Origin: DATAGZ01 sp036263455
Lineage (GTDB): Bacteria; Pseudomonadota; Alphaproteobacteria; Dongiales; Dongiaceae
Length of the DNA: 64,000 bases
Reading direction: 5' to 3'
NCBI GenBank assembly: GCA_036263455.1
Contig: DATAGZ010000022.1
Span: 62,001 to 126,000, forward strand
The position numbers and the translations under genes were made by a program. This document shows, one piece after another, positions 16,441 through 24,717 of the stretch (position 1 is its first letter; each line of letters opens with the position of its first letter). Under the pieces are notes generated by a model. That model saw only the letters and a list, made by a program, of their open reading frames with translations, was not told the DNA's origin and searched no databases.

Positions 16441-17190
16441 ATGTTAACACGTAAGCAACGGCATTTATTGCAATTTATTCACGACCGACTATTGGCCGAC
16501 GGCGTAGCGCCTTCTTTCGATGAGATGAAGGAAGCTCTGGGGCTCAAGTCCAAATCGGGAGTCCATCGCCTCATCATCGGTCTGGAAGAGCGCGGTTTCA
16601 TCCGTCGCCTACCGCACCGTGCCCGCGCACTCGAGATCGCCCGTCTAAGCGATGATCGCGCCCAGGAATCCATCGTCGATTCCTTGCCGAGCGGCATAAC
16701 CCGTCACATGCCATCGGCCGAGGTTCGCCGGGGTCCCTTTGTCCCCCATGTCATCAAAGGCGATTTCGCGCCGAGCATTCCCGGCGCCCAGGTGGCGGAC
16801 CGTGTTCAGGCGGTGCAGCTTCCGCTTTACGGCAAGATCGCCGCAGGCGTGCCGATCGAGGCTTTGCGCGACCATTCTTCGAGCATCGATGTTCCGGCGA
16901 GCCTGCTAGGCCGGGGCGAGCATTATGCTTTGACGGTGGACGGCGACTCCATGATCGAGGCGGGGATTCAGGACGGCGATATGATCGTCATTGAACGCTG
17001 CGAGGATGCCGATTCCGGCACCATCGTCGTGGCGCTGATCGATGACAATGAAGTGACATTGAAGCGTTTACGCAAGAAAGGCGCTTCGATTGCGCTGGAG
17101 CCGGCCAATCCGGCTTATAAAACTCGCATTTTCGGGCCGGACCGAGTCAAGATCCAGGGAAGGCTTCGGGCACTCTTGCGCCACTACTGA
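16441..17190 (+). CDS. lexA: SOS repressor LexA
   Basis: LexA represses DNA-damage genes and cuts itself when RecA filaments form. From the chosen ATG the protein is 249 aa; a GGGGAGG ribosome site lies 8 bp upstream. The N-terminal winged helix starts MLTRKQRHLLQFIHDRLL, with recognition-helix region KSKSGVHRLIIGLEERGFI. The S24 peptidase half has YGKIAAGVPIEAL (cleavage would normally fall at an Ala-Gly of this type), the catalytic Ser in VDGDSMIEAGIQDGD and the Lys in NEVTLKRLRKKG. An upstream open extension to 16198 is moeA antiphase sequence. Two LexA boxes in the leader indicate autoregulation. Confidence 0.96.
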   Translation: MLTRKQRHLLQFIHDRLLADGVAPSFDEMKEALGLKSKSGVHRLIIGLEERGFIRRLPHRARALEIARLSDDRAQESIVDSLPSGITRHMPSAEVRRGPFVPHVIKGDFAPSIPGAQVADRVQAVQLPLYGKIAAGVPIEALRDHSSSIDVPASLLGRGEHYALTVDGDSMIEAGIQDGDMIVIERCEDADSGTIVVALIDDNEVTLKRLRKKGASIALEPANPAYKTRIFGPDRVKIQGRLRALLRHY

Positions 17191-17384
17191 CATCCCATTA
17201 CGAGCCAGCCAATTACGAATTAATGGTGTCGAGCTGGTTTCAACCTAACAAGGATCGGCCCGAGGACGGCACCTGATCTCTGTGCATAGGACACGCTTGC
17301 TAGTCGTTGGTGGAGCTTGCGACATTTCGAAGCCAATCTTGACCGTGCCATATTTATTGTTAGCTTGTGGCACCTCCGTTTCCT

Positions 17385-18368
17385 ATGACCCATTTTCAGT
17401 TACCTCTTTACTCCTCATCTAGCGCCTCACACCTGCCTTATCGCCCCGATATCGACGGGTTGCGGGCGATTGCTGTCTTCTCAGTCGTCGCTTTTCATGC
17501 TTTTCCGAGCCTCCTGCCGGGAGGATTCATTGGGGTCGATATCTTCTTTGTTATTTCCGGCTTCTTGATTTCCACCTTGATTTTGCAAGCCCTCGCTAAT
17601 GGGGATTTCACTTTCCGCCATTTTTTACATTCGGCGCGTTAAACGGCTTTTTCCTGTTCTCATTATAGTGCTAGCCGCCTGCTATCTGTTCGGCTGGTTT
17701 ACCATGCTCACCGACGATTACGGCCAGCTTGGCCGGAATATTGCGGCAGGAGCCGGTTTCGTTTCAAATATCGTTCTGCTCTTGGATAGGGTGAGCTATT
17801 TCGACCTCACCACTACGGCCAAGCCATTGCTGCACCTTTGGAGCTTGGGTATCGAAGAACAATTTTATTTGTTTTGGCCCTTCTTGCTTTGGGTGGGACA
17901 TAAGAGGAGCTTGCCGCCCCTCCTCATGATTCTTCTTATCGGGATACTCTCTTTTGCATGGAACCTGATGAGCATAGGGACAAATCCCCACGTTACCTAT
18001 TACTCGCCTTTGACCCGATTCTGGGAATTGATGTGCGGGAGCCTGCTCGCCTGGGTCATGGTGAAAGGCGTCACGCCCTGGGCATCCATTAGGAGCATGC
18101 TGGGCGAGCGTCTCGCTGGAGATACAGCGTGGATACCGGGGTTTGCCGCCGTTGCTGGCCTGCTCCTTGTGGGATATGGGTTCTTTTATATCTCGGAGAA
18201 GGGTTTTCCTGGCATGGCGGCGGTTGTTCCGGTGCTGGGCACTATGTTGGTGATCGCCGCCGGCGCAACGGCTTGGCCCAATCGGATCCTTTCTCATCGT
18301 CTGCTGATGACGCACATCTGACGGATGCCGCGTCCGAGTATGTTGTTTCGCACTTTCCCGAGCTCTGA
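17385..18368 (+). pseudogene. Broken OafA/YrhL-type acyltransferase-SGNH gene
   Basis: The N-terminal frame reads YRPDIDGLRAIAVFSVVAFH, the acyltransferase-3 signature, and then GGFIGVDIFFVISGFLIS. It stops at 17642. A run of six T at 17621-17626 explains this: with five T the frame runs straight into FYIRRVKRLFPVL, the expected continuation in the second frame (to 18321). That frame continues through LHLWSLGIEEQFYLFWPFLL and ends at SHRLLMTHI, about halfway through a normal 600-700-aa protein. In the next frame, 18300-18368 encodes DDAHLTDAASEYVVSHFPEL, which resembles the DxxH tail of an SGNH domain. The simplest reading is an internal deletion joining the membrane half to the extreme C-terminus. 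Intact relatives O-acylate surface glycans. Confidence 0.85.
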
Positions 18369-18402
18369 CAAACGATAAGCGTTTCGCTACGACAATGGAT
18401 GT

Positions 18403-19110
18403 TCAGGCATTGGCAAGGATCGGCAGGAACCCTTCGAGTGTCAGGCTCGCGCCTCCCACCAGGACGCCATTGACGCCCGGACATTGAAAAATTTCCTTGG
18501 CATTGCCAGCATTGACGGAGCCGCCATAGAGAACCGGGAGGTCGCGGCCGATCTCTTGGCGTAGCTGGCTGTGGATGAGGGTGTGCGTCTCGACAATCTG
18601 CGCGGATGTCGCCGTCCGGCCCGTACCGATCGCCCACAAGGGTTCGTAGGCGACGATGAACTCGCCCTCGCGCGGGAGGCAGGCCGCAACCTGGTCCGAA
18701 ATTACCGATACCGTCCGGGCCGCCTCCCTGTCGGCGAGGCTCTCGCCGACACAAATCACAGGAATAAGACCGTGGCGCAGGGCTTGGAGCGATTTCCTGT
18801 GGATCAACGCATCACTTTCTCCGTGGTACGCGCGCCGCTCCGAATGACCGAGGATCACATAGCGACACCCCAATTCGCTGAGCATGCTCGCACCAACATC
18901 ACCCGTGAAGGCGCCTTTTTCTTCCGCGGCACAATCCTGGGCGCCGCAGGCAATGGCGGGAATGGCCTCTCGAAGCGGGGCGATATAAGGAAAAGGCGGG
19001 CAGATCACGACCCGCGCGGAAAGGGATGCTCCCGGCAAGGCCTGGGCAAAGGCCTGTATGAGCGCGCGCGACCCGTTCATCTTCCAATTAGCGATGATAA
19101 TTTTTTCCAT
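18403..19110 (-). CDS. tpiA: Triosephosphate isomerase
   Basis: TpiA interconverts dihydroxyacetone phosphate and glyceraldehyde 3-phosphate. The 235-aa protein is slightly short but complete. It has the catalytic Lys10 in IIANWKMNGS, His in ILGHSERRAYHGE, Glu in VAYEPLWAIGTGRTAT (the mobile loop), and the phosphate-binding YGGSVNAGNA and GVLVGGASL. It is transcribed away from ppiD; the 69-bp gap between them should hold both promoters. Confidence 0.97.
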   Translation of the reverse strand: MEKIIIANWKMNGSRALIQAFAQALPGASLSARVVICPPFPYIAPLREAIPAIACGAQDCAAEEKGAFTGDVGASMLSELGCRYVILGHSERRAYHGESDALIHRKSLQALRHGLIPVICVGESLADREAARTVSVISDQVAACLPREGEFIVAYEPLWAIGTGRTATSAQIVETHTLIHSQLRQEIGRDLPVLYGGSVNAGNAKEIFQCPGVNGVLVGGASLTLEGFLPILANA

Positions 19111-19179
19111 GCCTTTTTATTGCATCCGGCCTTGCCCGCGGCAAGAGGCGTGCCTATGATGCGCGACCTCGAGGGAATC

Positions 19180-21054
19180 ATGCTACGCGCCATCCGCACC
19201 AAGACCGCATCCTGGCTGACCAAGGCCCTGTTTCTCGTCCTGATCGGCGCTTTCGCCGCCTGGGGCATTGGCGATATCTTCCGCAGTGGCAGTCGCCAAA
19301 CACCGATCCTGAAAGTGGGCTCCAGCTTTGTCTATCAGCCGGCCGCTTTTCAGCGCGACCTGCGTCAGCGCGTCGAATATATCAATCAAGTCACCCACGC
19401 CCAGTTCACGACGCAGCAATATATTGCGCTCGGCGGTCTGGATCAGCTCCTCCAGGAAACGCTGACAAAGGGCCTGCTCACGGTCTATGCCGGGATGCTG
19501 GGCATTACCATCCCCGATGAGACGGTCGCGAAGGAAATCCGGGCCGATCCCGCCTTCCGTAACGAACAAGGGCAGTTCGACAGTGCGCACTATGCCGCCG
19601 TCCTGCAGAACAGCCATATCGATGAGGCAAGCTATATTGAAACGCGCCGCGCGGATACGCGCGTGCGCACGGTGCTCACCGCCTATCTGGCCCCGGTCGC
19701 GGCGCCACGCAAAATGGTCGACGATGCCTATCATTATGGCCACGACCAGCGTAGTGCGATGCTCCTGAAGATACCGGCCAGCGCCATGGCTTCGGTCCCC
19801 GCGCCGAGCGACGCCGATCTCAAGACCTATTACGAGGCTCACCAAGCGGCTTATCGAACGCCGGCGCTGCGGGCAGCGCAAGTGGCGGTTTTCCGGCCGG
19901 CGGACTTTACCAAGGATATTTCCGTTTCGGAGAGCGAGATTGCCCAGGAATACGAAAGTAGGCGCACGGAACTGACGAATGAGGAAAGGCGCGATCTGGA
20001 GCAGATCATTCTTCCCGACGAGGCAAGCGCGACGGCATTGGCCGGCATGATCGCCGCGGGAAAGAGCTTCACCGACGCGGTACGTGAAAAACTCTCTACC
20101 AAGCCGATCACGCTCAACAAGGCCACTAAGAACGCCCTGCCCCAGGAGATCGCCGATAAGGTCTTCGCCCTTAAATCTGGCGAGGTATCGCCGCCGCTGA
20201 AAAGTTCGCTGGGCTATCACCTCGTACATGTGATCGCGGTAGAGCCCGCGCACACTAAAAGCCTGGCAGAGGTCAAGGAGAGCCTGCGCAATGAGCTCGT
20301 TCTTTCCAAGGCTGGGGATGCGCTTAACAGCGTTATCACCCGTGTCGAGGACGATCTTGCCGGTGGAATCTCGGTCGCGGACGCCGCCAAGAAAGCCGGC
20401 GTCGCGGTCACGACCTATGCGGGGATCGATGCAAGCGGCAAGGATGCCAAGGGACAAGATGTCGGCCTATCTCCTGAAATTGTTGGGCTGATCGCACAGG
20501 CGAACGCAGGAGATGCGCCCCAGATTCAGCAGCTCAGCGATGGATCTTCCGTTCTCATCGGCATCACTGGCGTCACACCCGCCCAAGCTCAACCCTTGGA
20601 TAAGGTCAGGGAGAAGGTTCGCGAGGATTGGCGACTCGATCAGCAAAAAAAGGCAGCGATTGAAGAGGCGCGCAAAGTCGCGATGACGATCACGAACTCC
20701 GAGCAACTTGCGGGACTTGCTGCAAAGTACCGCGGCAATGTTGTCTCTATCGACGCGGTGACCGAGAGCGAAGGCGCCCCCGAACAGGGCGTGTCACCCA
20801 CCCTCGCGCATGCGCTGTTCGCCGCACCGGTGGGACAAGCGGTAAGTAGCGAAGAGAATGACGGCGCCGTGATCGCTATTGCCACCAAGAGCCTGAGCGC
20901 AGCGCCTACGGCCGAAGACCAGAAGGCACTGGCTTCTCAGCTTCAGCAGTCTCTCAGGGTCGATCTCAGTCAGGCATTCTCGGCGGCTCTCGGCAAGCAG
21001 ATCCCGGTGACGATGCATCGGGACATCGCCGAGCAATTGACGACCACACAATAA
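19180..21054 (+). CDS. ppiD: SurA/PpiD-like periplasmic peptidyl-prolyl isomerase
   Basis: This is a 624-aa membrane-anchored chaperone expected to help fold outer-membrane and periplasmic proteins. One N-terminal transmembrane helix (residues about 14-33, ending in AAWGIGDIF) is typical of alphaproteobacterial PpiD. A SurA_N-like helical part follows, then a divergent PpiC parvulin domain around residues 260-350 (ending PPLKSSLGYHLVHVIAVEP), and a helical C-terminal part. The start MLRAIRTKTASW fits the family and has GAGGG 5 bp upstream. In-frame ATGs at 19156 and 19159 are alternatives. It overlaps trpE by one base, an arrangement found in other alphaproteobacteria. Confidence 0.9.
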   Translation: MLRAIRTKTASWLTKALFLVLIGAFAAWGIGDIFRSGSRQTPILKVGSSFVYQPAAFQRDLRQRVEYINQVTHAQFTTQQYIALGGLDQLLQETLTKGLLTVYAGMLGITIPDETVAKEIRADPAFRNEQGQFDSAHYAAVLQNSHIDEASYIETRRADTRVRTVLTAYLAPVAAPRKMVDDAYHYGHDQRSAMLLKIPASAMASVPAPSDADLKTYYEAHQAAYRTPALRAAQVAVFRPADFTKDISVSESEIAQEYESRRTELTNEERRDLEQIILPDEASATALAGMIAAGKSFTDAVREKLSTKPITLNKATKNALPQEIADKVFALKSGEVSPPLKSSLGYHLVHVIAVEPAHTKSLAEVKESLRNELVLSKAGDALNSVITRVEDDLAGGISVADAAKKAGVAVTTYAGIDASGKDAKGQDVGLSPEIVGLIAQANAGDAPQIQQLSDGSSVLIGITGVTPAQAQPLDKVREKVREDWRLDQQKKAAIEEARKVAMTITNSEQLAGLAAKYRGNVVSIDAVTESEGAPEQGVSPTLAHALFAAPVGQAVSSEENDGAVIAIATKSLSAAPTAEDQKALASQLQQSLRVDLSQAFSAALGKQIPVTMHRDIAEQLTTTQ

Positions 21055-22547
21055 TGGCGTGCGAACCCGCGTTCGCGCTTTTCGCCGAACGTTATCGGAA
21101 TGGACAGGCGCAACTGGTCTGGTCGCGTCAGGTGGCCGATCTGGAAACGCCCGTTTCGGCGCTTTTGAAGCTCGCCCAACAGGATCAGCCCTATTTCCTC
21201 CTGGAATCGATCGAGGGGGGTAGGTCGCGCGGTCGCTATTCCGCGATAGGGATCGCGCCCGATCTCATTTGGCAATGCGTTGACGGTCAAGCTCGGATGA
21301 AGATCGGTCAGGGCGCGTTCGTACCGATCCCAGAATCTCCGCTCTACCATCTAGCCCGCATGTTGAAAGAACTACACGTGGATATTCCCGCCGGGCTTCC
21401 GCCGCTCTGCGTGGGATTGTTCGGCTATCTCGGATATGAAAATGTCCGGCTGATGGAGAAGCTCGACCACGCCAAGCCAGACCGTATCGGCATACCCGAT
21501 GGCATTTTAATTCGCCCGACCGTCATGGTCATATTCGATCATGTCGAAGACTCGCTGATTATCGCAACCAGCGTTCGTCCAGAAGGCGCAAATACGGCAC
21601 AGGCCGCCTACGACGCGGCCTTGCGGCGGATCGGCGCCACGATTGACCGGCTGAACCGGCCTTCGCCCGCAGCCGCGCCGGCGACACATGTACCGCAGGC
21701 CGAGCCACTAGCCTGGCAAAGCAATAGCCTCGACTATGCGGCAATGGTGGCACAAGCGAAGGAATATATCGCCGCGGGAGACATATTCCAGGTCGTGCTG
21801 TCGCAACGCTTCTCTTTCCCCTTTTCTCTGCCGCCGCTTGCCCTTTACCGCGCGTTGCGCCGCGTGAATCCGTCGCCCTTTCTTTTTTACTTCGATTTCG
21901 GCGATTTCGCCGTGACCGGATCGAGTCCAGAGATTCTGGTACGCCTGCGCGAGAATGTTGTGACCATTCGCCCCATTGCCGGAACACGTCCGCGGGGAGC
22001 AGATAGCGCGGCCGACCGCGCCCACGCCACTGCTCTCCTCAATGACGAAAAGGAGTTGGCGGAGCATCTCATGCTCCTCGATCTCGGCCGCAATGATGTT
22101 GGCCGCGTGGCCGCGGTGGGATCGGTGAAGGTCACCGAGCGCAATGCGATCGAATACTATTCCCACGTTATGCACATCGTTTCGAATATCGACGGAAAGC
22201 TTCGGCCCGGACTGGCCGCCCTCGATGCGCTGGTCGCCGGCTTTCCCGCCGGCACGGTATCGGGCGCGCCTAAGATCCGCGCCATGGAAATTATCGATGA
22301 GCTGGAACGGGATCGCCGGGGACTTTATGGCGGAGCGGTCGGTTACTTTTCGGCGGATGGCTCGATGGATACTTGCATCGCCCTGCGCACGGCGGTGATT
22401 AAGGACGGTCAGGTCCATGTTCAGGCGGGCGCGGGAATTGTCGCCGATTCCGATCCCCTGCAAGAGGACCGCGAGTGTCAGCATAAGGCACGCGCTATCC
22501 TACGCGCGGCCGAGGAAGCAATACGCCTCGCTCAACGCCAGGCGTGA
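21054..22547 (+). CDS. trpE: Anthranilate synthase component I
   Basis: TrpE converts chorismate and ammonia to anthranilate. The 497-aa protein has the tryptophan feedback element LLESIEGGRSRGRYSAIG near the N-terminus. The chorismate-binding half has GDIFQVVLSQRFSFPF, PSPFLFYFDFGDFAVTGSSPE, IRPIAGTRPRGAD, LDLGRNDVGRVA and FPAGTVSGAPKIRAMEIIDE. It starts on the last base of ppiD and is not fused to TrpG. trpG lies 8 kb upstream with trpD and trpC, so the pathway is split into two transcription units. It ends one base from convergent glmM. Confidence 0.96.
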   Translation: MACEPAFALFAERYRNGQAQLVWSRQVADLETPVSALLKLAQQDQPYFLLESIEGGRSRGRYSAIGIAPDLIWQCVDGQARMKIGQGAFVPIPESPLYHLARMLKELHVDIPAGLPPLCVGLFGYLGYENVRLMEKLDHAKPDRIGIPDGILIRPTVMVIFDHVEDSLIIATSVRPEGANTAQAAYDAALRRIGATIDRLNRPSPAAAPATHVPQAEPLAWQSNSLDYAAMVAQAKEYIAAGDIFQVVLSQRFSFPFSLPPLALYRALRRVNPSPFLFYFDFGDFAVTGSSPEILVRLRENVVTIRPIAGTRPRGADSAADRAHATALLNDEKELAEHLMLLDLGRNDVGRVAAVGSVKVTERNAIEYYSHVMHIVSNIDGKLRPGLAALDALVAGFPAGTVSGAPKIRAMEIIDELERDRRGLYGGAVGYFSADGSMDTCIALRTAVIKDGQVHVQAGAGIVADSDPLQEDRECQHKARAILRAAEEAIRLAQRQA

Positions 22548-22548
22548 A

Positions 22549-23889
22549 TCACGCCGCGATCGTCGCGGCAAGGCCCTCCAAAACGGCATCCAGAAGATGG
22601 GGATCGTCGCTCTCGGCCATCAGTCGGATCAACGGTTCGGTCCCTGATTTGCGCACGATCAGCCGGCCTCGTCCCCCGAGCTTCGCCTCCGCGCTCGCGA
22701 TGGCCTCCCGCACCCGCTCCGTTTCGAGCGGAGATTCCTCGCTATAGCGAACGTTGCGGATCTTCTGCGGCAACGGCGTAAATGCACGAAGCGCCCGGCT
22801 GGCCGGAGCCTGGCTCTCGAGAAGAATGGCGAGGCCTTGGAGCGCTGCCATGAGCCCGTCGCCCGTCGTTGCATATTCACCCAAGATGATATGGCCGGAC
22901 TGCTCTCCACCCAGGCAGGCGCCGAGCCGGCGCATCGCCTCGACGACATAACGGTCGCCCACAGGCGTGCGATGAAAAGGAATACCGGCATCCTGCATGA
23001 AACGCTCCAGGCCAAGATTGCTCATCACGGTTGCGACGATTCCCGGCGCAGCGAGACGGCCTTGGCCCGCCCAATGGCGCGCGATCACGCCCAGGATTTG
23101 GTCGCCATCGATCAACGCTCCTTTTTCATCGATGAGCTGTACCCGGTCGGCATCTCCGTCGAGGGCAATGCCGAGCTGTGCGCCATGTTCCAACACGGAA
23201 GCGGCGAGAGCGGCGGGTTCCAGGGCGCCGCACCCTTCATTGATATTGATGCCATTTGGCGTCGTTCCGATGGTCACGACCTCCGCGCCCAGCTCGGTTA
23301 AGACCGTGGGCGCAACCTTGTAAGCCGCGCCATGGGCGCAGTCGACAACGACACGTATGCCGTCGAGCCGGCCGCCGCCAAAGGTGGATTTTACGGCTTC
23401 GATATAGCGACCGGCCGCGTCGTCGATCCGCTTGGCTCGCCCCATCGATCCGGGCTGAGCGCCCTCTCCCATCGCGCCGTTGGCGATATCGCGCATCCGC
23501 TGCTCGATCTCCACCTCGAGCGCATCGGAGAGTTTGTATCCATCTGGGCCAAAAAGTTTGATGCCATTGTCGAAAAACGGATTGTGGGACGCCGAGATCA
23601 TAACTCCCAGATCGGCGCGCATCGAACGCGTCAGCATGGCGATCGCGGGCGTGGGCAGCGGTCCGACCAACAGGACGTCCATGCCCATCGCGAGCAGGCC
23701 CGCGCTCAAGGCGTTTTCCACCATGTAGCCGGACAGGCGGGTATCCTTGCCGATAATGGCGCGGTGACGGTGGTTGCCCCGATGAAATTGCTGGGCCGTC
23801 GCCAGCGCCAGATGCAGGAGGGAGGTCGGGTCCATCGGCTTTTGGTTGATGCGTCCGCGCACGCCATCCGTGCCGAATATTTTTCTCAT
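22549..23889 (-). CDS. glmM: Phosphoglucosamine mutase
   Basis: GlmM converts glucosamine 6-phosphate to glucosamine 1-phosphate for UDP-GlcNAc, feeding peptidoglycan and LPS. The 446-aa protein has FGTDGVRGRIN at the N-terminus, the phosphoserine loop MISASHNPFFDNGIKLFG, the metal loop ALDGDADRV, the sugar-binding GEQSGHIILGEYATTGDG and the phosphate-binding RKSGTEPLIRLMAE. It is the last gene of the tilS-ftsH-folP-glmM run and lies 9 bp after folP. Confidence 0.97.
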   Translation of the reverse strand: MRKIFGTDGVRGRINQKPMDPTSLLHLALATAQQFHRGNHRHRAIIGKDTRLSGYMVENALSAGLLAMGMDVLLVGPLPTPAIAMLTRSMRADLGVMISASHNPFFDNGIKLFGPDGYKLSDALEVEIEQRMRDIANGAMGEGAQPGSMGRAKRIDDAAGRYIEAVKSTFGGGRLDGIRVVVDCAHGAAYKVAPTVLTELGAEVVTIGTTPNGININEGCGALEPAALAASVLEHGAQLGIALDGDADRVQLIDEKGALIDGDQILGVIARHWAGQGRLAAPGIVATVMSNLGLERFMQDAGIPFHRTPVGDRYVVEAMRRLGACLGGEQSGHIILGEYATTGDGLMAALQGLAILLESQAPASRALRAFTPLPQKIRNVRYSEESPLETERVREAIASAEAKLGGRGRLIVRKSGTEPLIRLMAESDDPHLLDAVLEGLAATIAA

Positions 23890-23898
23890 GTGGCGAAT

Positions 23899-24714
23899 TT
23901 AACGGATTGAGCGCCAGAGCGTAAGAGCCTGGCGCGTGGCCGCCACGTCATGAACGCGGAGTATGGCGACTCCAGCTTCGGCGCCGTGCAGCGCTGCCGC
24001 GATCGAACCGCCTATCCGTTCGCTGGCAGGCCCGGGCCGGTCCAGGTGTGCGAGAAAGCTCTTGCGCGAGGCGCCGAGCAGCACAGGAAACCCCAGGGCG
24101 GCGAAATCGCCGAGATGGCGCAGCAAGGCAAGGTTATGGGTAAGCGATTTTCCAAAACCGATGCCAGGATCGAGGCAAATATTCTCGGCGCGGATACCGG
24201 CCTCGCGGCAGGCCGCGATCCTTTCCCCGAAGAAACCGATGATGTCACCCACAACATCGTCGTAGGTGGGATTGTCCTGCATGGTGGCGGGTTCGCCGCG
24301 CATATGCATGACGACGACGGGGACGTTCCGCGCCGCAACCAGTGCCAGGGCACCTTCGCCACGCAAGCCCGACACATCGTTAACGATCCGGGCGCCGGCA
24401 TCAAGAGCACGCGCCATGGTGGCTGCATGACGCGTATCGACCGAAAGGCATGCACCCCGTTTTGCCAGGGCTTCTATAGCCGGTAAAATGCGGCGCGCTT
24501 CCTCTTCCTCGCTAACCGGGGGCGCGCCGGGCCGAGTGGATTCTCCGCCGATATCGAGAATATCAGCCCCCTCCGCGAGGAGACGCTCGCCCTGGGTAAT
24601 TGCCGCTTCCTGAGAAAAAAATAAGCCGCCGTCGGAAAAGGAATCGGGCGTAATGTTCACGATCCCCATGATCAGGGGCGCGGTGCGGTCCGCAAGACCG
24701 GCAAAAGACGGCAC
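23899..24714 (-). CDS. folP: Dihydropteroate synthase
   Basis: FolP joins p-aminobenzoate to dihydropterin pyrophosphate in folate synthesis and is the sulfonamide target. The 271-aa TIM barrel has MGIVNITPDSFSDGG, ADILDIGGESTRPGA, the metal/pterin residues in RIVNDVSGLRG, LDPGIGFGKSLTHN, LLGASRKSF and the C-terminal LRVHDVAATRQAL. It lies 3 bp downstream of ftsH. The ftsH-folP-glmM order is conserved well beyond alphaproteobacteria. Confidence 0.97.
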   Translation of the reverse strand: MPSFAGLADRTAPLIMGIVNITPDSFSDGGLFFSQEAAITQGERLLAEGADILDIGGESTRPGAPPVSEEEEARRILPAIEALAKRGACLSVDTRHAATMARALDAGARIVNDVSGLRGEGALALVAARNVPVVVMHMRGEPATMQDNPTYDDVVGDIIGFFGERIAACREAGIRAENICLDPGIGFGKSLTHNLALLRHLGDFAALGFPVLLGASRKSFLAHLDRPGPASERIGGSIAAALHGAEAGVAILRVHDVAATRQALTLWRSIR

Positions 24715-24717
24715 GCG

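Noticed and set aside
19183..20457. 424-codon minus-strand frame antisense to ppiD
   Set aside because: Shadow of ppiD; no motif, no ribosome site.
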